NCBI GenBank assembly: GCA_937958145.1
Contig: CALGOE010000081.1
Location: forward strand, 1-8,862
Direction of reading: 5' to 3'
Origin: an uncultured Desulfobacca sp.
GTDB taxonomy: Bacteria > Desulfobacterota > Desulfobaccia > Desulfobaccales > Desulfobaccaceae
DNA: 8,862 nt
The position numbers and the translations under genes were made by a program. Under the pieces are notes generated by a model that worked only from the letters and a program-made list of their open reading frames with translations, was not told where the DNA came from and searched no databases. Every line of letters begins with the position of its first letter. Within the stretch, counting starts at the first letter, position 1. This document shows, piece after piece, positions 1 to 6,816 of the stretch.

Positions 1-986
1 TGCACCACCCCCAGGTCTTCGACCTGCAGGCGGAGCCCTTGCGGTTGGGCATAACGCCGCAATAATTCATCCAACGGCACGCCGCGGCGGCCCTCCTGCA
101 GGATGGACTCGGCCATTTCTTTCAGGCGTTGACGTTCGGCCGGCGTTGCCTTGGCCGGCATGGCTAATTTTACGGCCTGGATTCGCACCGCCTGGGGTTG
201 GGTAAACTGCTCCAAATGATCATAGAAGAAGCCTTCCAGTTTCTGGGGATCAGGCTGCACGTGTTTGGCAAAATCCCGGTACGGCAGAAACAGGACATTG
301 GCCCGGAACTTCTCCGGTTCCCGGAACCGCTCGCCGTGGTTTTTATACATTTCCTCCACTTCGGCCGGTGTCACCTGTTGCTGCTTCAGGAAGGGCGTCG
401 GTGCCAGCACCACATATTCCACCCGCACCGCTTCGTTTTCCAGCCGGTAAGTCTCTTCCAGATCGATTGCCGTGACTTTGGCAAAAGAGGTGATAAAGCC
501 GATGACCTTCTGGAGGGCCAGGCGCTGCCGTTCAAAAGCCTCGTAATCAGAGGCGGGGAGCCGCTGGCGAGCCAGGATCTGGCGATACCGTTTCTCATTG
601 AAGCCCCGCTCATCGGCAAAGACAGGATTTTTCTGGATATACTGGCGAAGTTCGGCATCGGTCACGGTTAATCCCAGCCGTTCGCCGGCCTGGCGGATGA
701 GCAGCTCGTCGATGAGCTGATTCAACGTCTGAGCCTTAATATTCAAGGCCTTGGCCACTTCGTCGTTAAAATCGCTCCCCAGGCGTTCCTGATAGGTGCG
801 GAGCAGATTGTAATAGGCCCGGGAGTACTCGGGCAGGTAAATATTGGTGCCGTTCACTTTGGCCACCACCTGGAACTGGGCAGACCGGAAGGTACCGATA
901 CCCCAAAGGACAAAAACCACGATGATGGCGCCGATGATGAGGCCCACCAGCCAGGAGTTGGCATGTTTGCGCATGAATTTTAACAC
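1..986 (-). CDS. PpiD/SurA-like membrane-anchored periplasmic chaperone (partial, C-terminus cut off)
   Basis: Reverse-strand reading is open for 328 codons from a GTG at 986 to the window edge, so the 3' part is missing. Residues 1-9 are basic, and one membrane segment follows at about 11-32 (NSWLVGLIIGAIIVVFVLWG). The rest should lie in the periplasm. Residues about 36-230 look like the helical SurA/PpiD N-terminal chaperone domain (VAKVNGTNIYLPEY, then LNQLIDELLIRQAGERLGLTVTD split across two helices). From about 268 a parvulin-type rotamase domain begins and reaches EDLGVV, matching the family's GDLGWF segment. The usual RxxHI histidine at its start is not visible (RIQAVKL), so catalytic activity is doubtful; the PpiD family often acts as a chaperone rather than an isomerase. 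The start is supported by AAGGA seven bases upstream of GTG; an in-frame ATG at 974 is the alternative. It begins 15 nt after the CpoB-like stop, so it is probably co-transcribed and helps fold outer-membrane or secreted proteins. Confidence 0.85.
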   Translation of the reverse strand, partial: MLKFMRKHANSWLVGLIIGAIIVVFVLWGIGTFRSAQFQVVAKVNGTNIYLPEYSRAYYNLLRTYQERLGSDFNDEVAKALNIKAQTLNQLIDELLIRQAGERLGLTVTDAELRQYIQKNPVFADERGFNEKRYRQILARQRLPASDYEAFERQRLALQKVIGFITSFAKVTAIDLEETYRLENEAVRVEYVVLAPTPFLKQQQVTPAEVEEMYKNHGERFREPEKFRANVLFLPYRDFAKHVQPDPQKLEGFFYDHLEQFTQPQAVRIQAVKLAMPAKATPAERQRLKEMAESILQEGRRGVPLDELLRRYAQPQGLRLQVEDLGVV

Positions 987-1001
987 GGCAAATTCCTTTT
1001 C

Positions 1002-1898
1002 TTAGGGGCGACTTTCCAGGAGTTTCCGGGCTTGGGCCGCCTCGGCGCTCTTGGGGTAATCGGCCACCAGCTTTTCCAAAACCAGGTGGGCGACTTTGGT
1101 CTTGCCCTGGGCCTTGAAGGCCTGGGATTGCTTTAAGAGGGCAGCCGGGGCCCAGGTGCTTTTGGGGTGGCCTTCGACGATCTTGTTAAATTCCACGATG
1201 GCCTCATCATATCTTTTTTCCTGCAGGAGGCTGTCCGCCAGATAATAGCGGGCCTCGCTGGCTTTGTCGCCTTTGGGCTGGGCTTTTAAATACTGCGCCA
1301 ACTGCTCCCGGGCGGCCGGATAGGATTTTTTCTTGTAAAGGGCCAGACCTTCGGCCAAGGGATCACTGCTGGGTTTGGCTGCCACCGGGGGGGGCGCTAC
1401 CTCCCGGATGGGTGCCGCCTCAGGGGGAGACTCCGCTCGCGGCGCCGGCGCTGACCGTGCCCCCTCCAGCCGGGCCAATCGTTCCTGCAGGGCGGCCAGG
1501 TCGCGTTCCAGACCGAGCACACGCTCCCGGGTCTGGGATTGCTGCGGCCCGCCGGTCTGTTGCCATTGCTGCCATTGATGTTCCTGTTCCGCCAGTCTGC
1601 CTTCTACGGCCTGCAGCCGCGTCCGCAACGCCTCCATTTGACTGGCCAGATCAGCCAAACGGCTGTCAATGACCGGGCCGCTGCCCGGAGGCGCAACGGG
1701 CGCCGGCGCCGCTTGTAAAGGAGGCACCGGCTGCGACGGCGTCGGCGGCGGTTCAAAAACCGGTTCGGCCATAACCGGCGGCGACTTCTTGGCAAACGGC
1801 AGGTCGCCGCACCCGGCCAGGGTCAGGACCAGACAGCAGCCCAAGACAACCTCGCCGATGAAGTTCTTTTTAGACCCGTGGGAAAAGATGGTAAACAT
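1002..1898 (-). CDS. cpoB: CpoB/YbgF-like Tol-Pal lipoprotein with coiled coil and TPR repeats
   Basis: 298 aa. The N-terminus is a lipoprotein signal: basic/hydrophobic stretch and lipobox LAGC with lipidation expected at Cys30; residue +2 is Gly rather than Asp, consistent with an outer-membrane destination. A Pro/Ala-rich linker spans about 39-74, predicted coiled coil about 79-113 and 123-147 (LERDLAALQERLARLEG), a second Pro/Ala linker 148-178, and TPR-like helical repeats about 180-293 (YYLADSLLQEKRYDEAIVEF is typical). This layout (signal, coiled coil, linker, C-terminal TPR) is that of YbgF/CpoB, which in E. coli works with Tol-Pal to coordinate peptidoglycan synthesis and outer-membrane constriction. 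The E. coli protein has a cleaved, non-lipidated signal, so the lipid anchor here is a difference, though lipidated homologues are common. It follows pal by 126 nt, which supports the call. The start ATG has no clear Shine-Dalgarno sequence, but no better in-frame start precedes the signal peptide. Confidence 0.85.
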   Translation of the reverse strand: MFTIFSHGSKKNFIGEVVLGCCLVLTLAGCGDLPFAKKSPPVMAEPVFEPPPTPSQPVPPLQAAPAPVAPPGSGPVIDSRLADLASQMEALRTRLQAVEGRLAEQEHQWQQWQQTGGPQQSQTRERVLGLERDLAALQERLARLEGARSAPAPRAESPPEAAPIREVAPPPVAAKPSSDPLAEGLALYKKKSYPAAREQLAQYLKAQPKGDKASEARYYLADSLLQEKRYDEAIVEFNKIVEGHPKSTWAPAALLKQSQAFKAQGKTKVAHLVLEKLVADYPKSAEAAQARKLLESRP

Positions 1899-1929
1899 GG
1901 TATATTATGGCACCAACCAAGAATTCAGC

Positions 1930-1957
1930 AGGCAATAGGCAGAGGGCAGCAGGCAGC
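1930..1957 (+). repeat. Degenerate heptamer array in the pal-cpoB spacer (array A)
   Basis: Four consecutive 7-nt units on the plus strand, for example AGGCAAT and AGGCAGA, with consensus RGGCARN. Noncoding; lies just upstream of the cpoB start, with a further degenerate unit at 1923-1929. Confidence 0.7.
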
Positions 1958-2005
1958 TCTGACGGCGGCTTCAAGTCGCCCAGGTTTCCTGCCTCCGCGG
2001 CCTTA

Positions 2006-2026
2006 TCCCTCTTCCCTTTTCCCTCT
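2006..2026 (-). repeat. Purine-rich heptamer array at the pal stop codon (array B)
   Basis: Three 7-nt units on the minus strand (AGAGGGA, AAAGGGA, AGAGGGA) that start with the last two bases of the pal TAG stop. Orientation is opposite to array A in the same spacer. Confidence 0.7.
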
Positions 2027-2600
2027 AATCGTTCAGACCGCCGATGGCCAGATGGGCCCGCCGGTTGCGGGCAAAGGCTTCTTCGGTCATCCCGGGATCC
2101 AGCGGCTGTTCCTTGCCGTAGCTGACAGTGGCCATGCGGTTGCCGGGGATGCCCAGGTCCTCGAGATAACTTTTCACGGCATCGGCCCGCCGCTGCCCCA
2201 GTGCCAGATTATAATCGCTGCTGCCCCGTTGGTCGCAGTGTCCTTCGATGGTGATCTGCACCTCCGGATGTTTTTGCATGAAGGCCGCTTTCTTCTGCAA
2301 AATCTGGCGCGATTCCGGCGTCAGGGTAGCCTGATCAAACTCAAAATGGACGTCTTCGCTCTCAAAGGCGATACCTTCGGGGCCGTACGCCTGGGCCCGG
2401 GCCGAAACCCCCCGACGGGCGCGGCCCAGACGTTCCCCGGGCAGGCCCCCGCCCAGGGTTTCTTCCTGGATCTGCCCGGCTTGGGCTTCGCTGTCCTCGG
2501 GTCCGGTGGTGGCAATGACTTTTTTCTTGGCACAACCACAGACCAGGAGCAGGAGAGCCACGATGCAGGCCAGGAGCACCAGAAATCTTGTTTGGGTCAT
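2025..2600 (-). CDS. pal: Pal, peptidoglycan-associated outer-membrane lipoprotein
   Basis: 191 aa. Residues 1-22 form a lipoprotein signal and Cys23 is the likely lipidated residue; the lipobox reads VCGC, unusual in having a Cys at -2. A flexible, charged linker (about 24-80) leads to an OmpA C-terminal domain at about 84-188. The peptidoglycan-binding signature is clear: EGHCDQRGSSDYN at 119-131 and LGQRRADAV at 134-142. Asp123 and Arg138 sit 15 residues apart, matching the Asp/Arg pair that holds diaminopimelate in OmpA-like domains. VSYGKEQP at 159-166 is also typical of Pal. Pal anchors the outer membrane to peptidoglycan and normally binds TolB. Length is close to the usual ~170-190 aa. 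The start has a good Shine-Dalgarno (AAGGGAG) about ten bases upstream. It is the first gene of a pal-cpoB-ppiD group; tolQRAB are not seen next to it. Confidence 0.93.
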   Translation of the reverse strand: MTQTRFLVLLACIVALLLLVCGCAKKKVIATTGPEDSEAQAGQIQEETLGGGLPGERLGRARRGVSARAQAYGPEGIAFESEDVHFEFDQATLTPESRQILQKKAAFMQKHPEVQITIEGHCDQRGSSDYNLALGQRRADAVKSYLEDLGIPGNRMATVSYGKEQPLDPGMTEEAFARNRRAHLAIGGLND

Positions 2601-2704
2601 AATTGGTCAACTCCCTTGGAGAGATGAAACCGTTTTCAGTGCGAAGTAACAAGGATGCCATGGGCACCGGTTTTTCGCATCATTCCCGTGCCATCGCCTG
2701 GCAA

Positions 2705-2750
2705 CGACAAGATAATAACATATTTATGTCTGGAATAAAAAGTCTTGTCG
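2705..2750 (-). promoter_or_regulatory. AT-rich promoter region of pal with flanking dyad (possible operator)
   Basis: Minus-strand extended -10 TGTTATTAT lies at 2720-2712 (TG one base before TATTAT). The -35 region 17-18 nt upstream is T-rich and weak. Two nested inverted repeats surround it: outer arms CGACAAGA (2705-2712) and TCTTGTCG (2743-2750), perfect over 8 bp, and an inner ACATA-TT-TATGT (2718-2729). Predicted start near 2705 gives a leader of about 105 nt before pal. The dyad could be a repressor or activator site; this is inference. Confidence 0.5.
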
Positions 2751-2813
2751 GGTTGAACTCGGCCTCCGGGGGGGAAATCTAAGCTGGTCATCCCAGGAAA
2801 GGCGCGGCAGATG

Positions 2814-3593
2814 TTATTCTTTCTCCCAATCCCGGCCCAAATAAGCGGCGATGACGGCCGGATGGCGCTGGATGTCCCGGGGCGGGCCCTCCGCCAGGAG
2901 TTCGCCATGATCCAAGACCACAATTTCATCGGCCACTTCCATGGTCAGGCTCATGTCATGCTCCACCAAGAGGACGCTGATCCCGCGCGCCCGGATGGCA
3001 AAGATGAGCTCCTTGAGCCGCTCCGTTTCGGTCATATCCAACCCGGCGGCCGGCTCGTCCAGCAACAGGAGTTTGGGCTCGGTGGCCAGGGCCCGGGCAA
3101 TCTCCAGGAGGCGCTGGTGCCCCAGGGGCAGGTTGGCGGCATAGTCGTCGGCCCGGTCCTGCAGCCCGACAAAATCCAACCAGGCCAGGCTCTGGCTCCG
3201 GATGGCCGCCTCTTCCCGGCGGCTCCAGGGCAGCCGCAGGGCAGCGGCCAGCAGTCCGGCCCGGGTCCGGAGGTGCCGGCCCACCATGACATTTTCCACA
3301 ACCGTCATATGGCCGAAGAGTTGCACGATCTGAAAGGTCCGGGAGATCCCCCGGTCGGCGATCCGAAACGGCGGCAATCCCTGGATGGCCTGCTCCTGGA
3401 AGCGAATCTCGCCATGGTCAGGCCTGAGCATGCCAGTAATGAGATTAAAAAGGGTGGTCTTGCCAGCGCCGTTGGGGCCGATGAGGGCCTTGATCTGCCC
3501 CTCCTGAACCTGAAAAGAGACCTTCTTCACGGCTTGCAGGCCGCCAAAAGAAATCCCTACGGCCTCGAGAGCCAATAACGTCGATGAAGTCAT
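2814..3593 (-). CDS. livG: LivG-type ABC transporter ATPase (branched-chain amino acid/HAAT family)
   Basis: 259 aa, normal length for LivG. It is the cytoplasmic ATPase that powers the LivH-LivM permease pair. Visible motifs in order: Walker A GPNGAGKTT at 39-47, Q-loop Gln88 in RTFQ, signature LPLGHQR at 155-161 in place of canonical LSGGQ, Walker B LLLLDE at 175-180 with catalytic Glu180, D-loop AAGLD at 182-186, and switch His212 in VEHDM. The long insert between Q-loop and signature and the ending AAYLG separate LivG from the shorter LivF. The His in the signature is a moderate deviation; the family commonly varies here (for example LPYGxQR). The gene starts 7 nt after the livM stop, with GAGGGG just before the ATG. 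No second ATPase (livF) follows: the next gene is pal, 213 nt away. Confidence 0.93.
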   Translation of the reverse strand: MTSSTLLALEAVGISFGGLQAVKKVSFQVQEGQIKALIGPNGAGKTTLFNLITGMLRPDHGEIRFQEQAIQGLPPFRIADRGISRTFQIVQLFGHMTVVENVMVGRHLRTRAGLLAAALRLPWSRREEAAIRSQSLAWLDFVGLQDRADDYAANLPLGHQRLLEIARALATEPKLLLLDEPAAGLDMTETERLKELIFAIRARGISVLLVEHDMSLTMEVADEIVVLDHGELLAEGPPRDIQRHPAVIAAYLGRDWEKE

Positions 3594-3600
3594 GATCCCC

Positions 3601-4557
3601 TCAACGGCCCTGCTTTTTCCGCCGCCGCAACTCCCACAGGTCCAACAGACCCCGCACCAGGCCCCGGGGCAGGAAGATCATGACGACCATAAGAATCAGG
3701 CCGAAGATCACCACTTCCAGGTCGTGAAAGACGGCGAGCAATTCCGGCAGAACCGTCAAAACGGCCGCGCCCAGCAATGACCCCCAGATACTGGCCATGC
3801 CGCCCACCACCACCATGGTCACCAATTTGATGGAAAACATAAAGCCGAAGGAAGAGGGGGCAATAAAATTGACGGTGTGGGCCAAAAGGCTGCCGGCCAG
3901 GGAGGCATACAGGGCACTGACCACAAAGATCAACAGCTTCAGCCGCTGGGCATCTACCCCCATGGCCAGGGCGGCGGTCTCGCTGTCGTGAATGGCCCGC
4001 AAGGCCCGACCGATCCTGGAATCCACGATATTCAGGCTGAGGAAGAGGATCAAGCCGACCAGGGCCCAGACCAGGAAAAATTTGGCCGCCGGGGTCTGAA
4101 ACCGCCAGCCCAGAAAGCGAAAAGGCGGAATCCCCATAAACCCCGACGGGCCGCCGGTGAGCCAATCCATCTGTTGGAAGGCGATGGCCACGATGATGCC
4201 AAAGCCCAGCGTCGCCATGGCCAGATAATACCCTTTCAATTTGAGGGCCGGAATGCCGACGATTACCGCCACCAGAGTGCTCAACAACAGGCCGGCCAAA
4301 AGCGCCAGGAGCGGATCCACCTTATACGTTGCGGTCAGGATCCCGGAGGTATAGGCCCCCAGCCCGAAAAAGGCGGCATGTCCCAGAGAAATCTGCCCGG
4401 CATAGCCCATAAGCAGGTTCAATCCCAAAACAATAATGATATGCAGGCCGATGAGGTTCAGGAGGGTAACGTAATAGGTGCCCGGCAACAGGCTGCCGCT
4501 GAGAGCCACCAGGAGGTAAAAAACACCGGCTTGCAGCCAACGTTGATACCGTGCCAT
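3601..4557 (-). CDS. livM: LivM-type ABC transporter permease
   Basis: 318 aa multi-pass inner-membrane permease. The chosen ATG (4557-4555) overlaps the livH stop by one base (TGATG), indicating translational coupling. The same frame stays open far upstream inside livH, but that extension lacks membrane-protein character and would overlap livH by over 500 nt, so it is rejected. Family marks: GYAGQISLGHAAFFGLGAY at 51-69, LKGYYLAMATLGFG at 107-120, LTGGPSG at 133-139, and the EAA-like loop that contacts the ATPase at about 182-205 (GRALRAIHDSETAALAMGVD). Several hydrophobic segments surround these, as expected for about 8-10 membrane helices. The C-terminus ends in basic residues, likely cytoplasmic. 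It should pair with LivH to form the channel for the LivK-delivered substrate. Confidence 0.93.
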   Translation of the reverse strand: MARYQRWLQAGVFYLLVALSGSLLPGTYYVTLLNLIGLHIIIVLGLNLLMGYAGQISLGHAAFFGLGAYTSGILTATYKVDPLLALLAGLLLSTLVAVIVGIPALKLKGYYLAMATLGFGIIVAIAFQQMDWLTGGPSGFMGIPPFRFLGWRFQTPAAKFFLVWALVGLILFLSLNIVDSRIGRALRAIHDSETAALAMGVDAQRLKLLIFVVSALYASLAGSLLAHTVNFIAPSSFGFMFSIKLVTMVVVGGMASIWGSLLGAAVLTVLPELLAVFHDLEVVIFGLILMVVMIFLPRGLVRGLLDLWELRRRKKQGR

Positions 4558-5438
4558 CAAGATGATCTCAGCGGGCGGCGGCCGATCAGCCCTTGGGGCC
4601 GGAAAAAGAGAACCAGTAAAAGGATCAGAAAGGCCACCGCATCCCGGTAGCCCGAGGAAACCAGGCCGCTGGCCAAGGCTTCGGCCACGCCCAGGAGCAG
4701 ACCCCCCAGGACAACGCCGAAGATGCTCCCCAAGCCACCGATGACCGCAGCACAGAAGCCTTTTAAGCCCAACATGGTGCCCATATCGTAGACCCCCATG
4801 GTGATGGGGGCGATGAGCACACCGGCCGCAGCCCCCAACGCTGCGCTGAGGCCAAAGGAGAACTGGACCATCTGACTCACCCGGATGCCCACCAGCCGGG
4901 CCGCCACCGGATTGTAAGAGGCGGCGCGCATGGCCTTTCCCAAAATAGTGAAATGGAGAAAGGCCTCCAAGCCCACCACCAGGAGCAAGGTCAAGGCCAT
5001 AATCCAAAGGCTTTGCGGCAAAATGGTGGCCCCGGCCAAAGTCAGCGGTTCCTGACCGCTGAACGGCGGCAGGGTATAGGCATCTTTTCCCCACAGGAGC
5101 ATGGCCAACCCTTTGATGAGCACGCCGCCGCCCACGGTGATAATGATGAGGCTGATGGCAGTGGCATCCCGGGCCGGACGGATGGCCAGACGTTCAAAGG
5201 CCAGCCCCATGACCGTGACCGCAGCGACGGCCAGCACCAGGGCCAGGGGCAGCGACAGGCCCAGGGCAGAAAAAGCAATCACCACCAGGGCGCCCAACAT
5301 GACAAACTCGCCCTGGGCAAAGTTGATAATCGCCGTGGCATTGAAAATAATGCTGAAACCCAGCCCGATGAGGGCATAGATGGCCCCATTGGTGAGACCG
5401 GAAAAGATATATTGTAAGAGTTCAGCCAGTTTTTCCAA
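4557..5438 (-). CDS. livH: LivH-type ABC transporter permease
   Basis: 293 aa multi-pass inner-membrane permease, typical length. Signature stretches are GLTNGAIYALIGLGFSIIFN at 14-33, INFAQGEFVMLGA at 38-50, the EAA-like ATPase-contact loop GKAMRAASYNPVAARLVGI at 167-185, GLKGFCAAVIGGLGS at 224-238, and the C-terminal FRPQGLIG at 279-286. The start codon is TTG at 5438: an in-frame TGA lies five codons upstream, no ATG or GTG lies between, and starting further down would cut into the first membrane helix. No convincing Shine-Dalgarno precedes this TTG. The gene lies 136 nt after livK, behind a strong intrinsic terminator, so both its transcription and initiation look weak compared with livK. 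Forms the membrane channel with LivM. Confidence 0.92.
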   Translation of the reverse strand: MEKLAELLQYIFSGLTNGAIYALIGLGFSIIFNATAIINFAQGEFVMLGALVVIAFSALGLSLPLALVLAVAAVTVMGLAFERLAIRPARDATAISLIIITVGGGVLIKGLAMLLWGKDAYTLPPFSGQEPLTLAGATILPQSLWIMALTLLLVVGLEAFLHFTILGKAMRAASYNPVAARLVGIRVSQMVQFSFGLSAALGAAAGVLIAPITMGVYDMGTMLGLKGFCAAVIGGLGSIFGVVLGGLLLGVAEALASGLVSSGYRDAVAFLILLLVLFFRPQGLIGRRPLRSS

Positions 5439-5494
5439 GATATGGCCACGTCAGCAGCAAGCCCGGTCCGCCGGTCGGCTGCAGCTCTTTTCGG

Positions 5495-5533
5495 AAAAAA
5501 AACGGGGCAGGGCGGCGCCACCGACCCACCCCG
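5495..5533 (-). terminator. Intrinsic terminator/attenuator between livK and livH
   Basis: On the minus strand a hairpin occupies 5533-5503: outer arm CGGGG pairs with CCCCG, continued through two wobble pairs, one T-C mismatch and a further GC-rich helix, giving about 12 pairs around a 5-nt loop (TGGCG). Eight consecutive T residues (5502-5495) follow immediately. This is a textbook Rho-independent terminator, starting 41 nt past the livK stop. Because the genes needed to complete the transporter lie beyond it, partial read-through is likely. This would yield much more binding protein than permease. Confidence 0.85.
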
Positions 5534-5574
5534 GGAGATTGGGGACGATTGAACCGGGAAGAAGGAAAAGGACT

Positions 5575-6747
5575 TTACTCAACCAATTTCCATTCGCCCT
5601 TCTCGATTTTCACCATGACAAAGGCATCGGGACCCAGCCCGTTGTGGTCTTCGGGGCTCAGGTTGAAGACGCCGCTGACGCCGGGGAAATTTTGGATCTT
5701 CTGCAATTCCTGGGCGATCTTGGTCCCGTCGGTGCCGGCCTTGCCCACCGCGTGCATCAGGAGATTGAAAGCGTCATAGGCATAGCCGCCAAACCCGGAG
5801 ACCGGCGTTTTAAATTTGGCCTCGTATTTCTCCACATAGTTTTTAATTACGGACTTTTGCGGGTCGCTGTCGGGCAGGTCCCGGTAAACCGCAATCTTGC
5901 CGGCCGGCAGAATGATGCCTTCGGCCGCGTCGCCGGCATATTCAATGAACTTTTTCGAGGCCGCGCCATGGCTCTGGATCAAGGGGATGGTCAGCCCCAA
6001 CTGCTTCATGTTCTTGGCCACAATGGCCGGGGCCGGGCCGGTGCCCCAGCAGATCACGGCCTGGGCCGGGGTGGTGCGGATCTTGGTCAACTGCGGGGTC
6101 ATGTCGGTGTCTTTCTCACCAAAGACCTCCTGGGCCACGATTTCCAGACCGGCCTTGGCGGCCTGGGCCACGAGCTGATCCTTGCCCGAGACCCCGAAGC
6201 TGCTGGAAACCGTGATAATGGCTATCTTTTTGATATCCTTTTTCTGCAAATATTGATAAATCCGGGCCACGGCCATCTGACCAGTCTGGGCGGTCTTAAA
6301 GACAAAGGGCCGTTCCTGCACCGGCGACGTGATATTGACCCCGGCCGCACAGGAGATGAGAGGGATCTTGGCCGGTTGGGTAATATCGATGATAGCCATG
6401 GAGGTCGGCGTCAGACTGGGACCGATGATGGCGATGACCTTGTCTTTGTCGATCAATTTGCTGGCATTCAACCGGGCTTTATTGGCGTCCCCTTCATCAT
6501 CGTAGATGACGGCCTTGACCTTGTTGCCGTTGATGCCGCCTTTGGCATTGATCTCGGCAACCGCCATCTCCAGGGTATTCCGTTCCGGTTCACCCAGATA
6601 AGATTGGGGCCCGGTAATGGAAAAGAGGCCGCCGATGACGATCTCCGCTGCCTGAGCCGGGCCACTGAGCAGACCGCCGAGGGCCAGTATCAGACCCAGC
6701 AGCAGGCTGATTCCCTTGCCGCCTACCGTCATTACGCCGCGCTGCAT
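5575..6747 (-). CDS. livK: LivK-like periplasmic substrate-binding protein (Peripla_BP_6 type)
   Basis: 390 aa. The start at 6747 is set by a near-perfect Shine-Dalgarno (AAAGGAGG at 6761-6754) six bases before ATG; the frame is open to an earlier ATG at 6813, which has no such site and would put 22 hydrophilic residues before the signal peptide. Residues 1-33 form a Sec signal peptide (basic start, leucine-rich core, cleavage after AQA), giving a mature protein of about 357 aa. The mature part begins EIVIGGLFSITGPQSYLGEP and continues with NAKGGINGNKVKAVIYDDEG, the hallmark of type I ABC binding proteins for branched-chain amino acids, amides and aromatic acids. IIGPSLTPTSMAI and the later ISCAAGVNIT lie where ligand-contacting loops occur in this family. 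It delivers the substrate to LivHM. The exact ligand cannot be read from sequence; the neighbouring ligase suggests aromatic amino acids or aryl acids besides leucine/isoleucine/valine. Confidence 0.93.
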   Translation of the reverse strand: MQRGVMTVGGKGISLLLGLILALGGLLSGPAQAAEIVIGGLFSITGPQSYLGEPERNTLEMAVAEINAKGGINGNKVKAVIYDDEGDANKARLNASKLIDKDKVIAIIGPSLTPTSMAIIDITQPAKIPLISCAAGVNITSPVQERPFVFKTAQTGQMAVARIYQYLQKKDIKKIAIITVSSSFGVSGKDQLVAQAAKAGLEIVAQEVFGEKDTDMTPQLTKIRTTPAQAVICWGTGPAPAIVAKNMKQLGLTIPLIQSHGAASKKFIEYAGDAAEGIILPAGKIAVYRDLPDSDPQKSVIKNYVEKYEAKFKTPVSGFGGYAYDAFNLLMHAVGKAGTDGTKIAQELQKIQNFPGVSGVFNLSPEDHNGLGPDAFVMVKIEKGEWKLVE

Positions 6748-6753
6748 AGCCTT

Positions 6754-6761
6754 CCTCCTTT
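6754..6761 (-). promoter_or_regulatory. Strong Shine-Dalgarno that fixes the livK start
   Basis: AAAGGAGG on the minus strand, six bases before the ATG at 6747. It is the strongest ribosome-binding site in the window and rules out the upstream in-frame ATG at 6813. It matches the expected high output of the binding protein. Confidence 0.85.
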
Positions 6762-6816
6762 GAGCCGTTGTCAGTGATTGGTGGCCAGGGGTCGGTTGTC
6801 TCTCCAGTCTCAACTG

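Noticed and set aside
2760..2813. Terminator after livG
   Set aside because: The stretch has a C7 run and short GC pieces but no stable hairpin followed by T residues; the end of the liv transcript cannot be placed from sequence.
2811..3578. Plus-strand open frame opposite livG, and similar ones at 3877-4650, 7929-8552 and 1878-2627
   Set aside because: Each mirrors a conserved minus-strand gene and shows no family motifs; no promoter or SD supports them.
2814..3593. LivG as an inactive ATPase because its signature is LPLGHQ rather than LSGGQ
   Set aside because: LivG proteins vary in this motif, and Walker A, Walker B, Q-loop, D-loop and switch His are all intact.
4558..5094. In-frame N-terminal extension of livM by 179 residues
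   Set aside because: It overlaps livH almost fully, has low-complexity Gly/Arg-rich content without membrane helices, and the TGATG junction gives a natural livM start at 4557.
5380..6777. 465-codon open frame on the plus strand opposite livK
   Set aside because: It is antisense to a well-supported LivK with signal peptide and SD. Its protein is rich in Gly, Arg, His and Asp with no recognisable domain, typical of shadows in GC-rich genes.
6748..6813. Earlier livK start at ATG 6813
   Set aside because: It would add 22 polar residues before the signal peptide and has no SD, whereas ATG 6747 follows AAAGGAGG by six bases.
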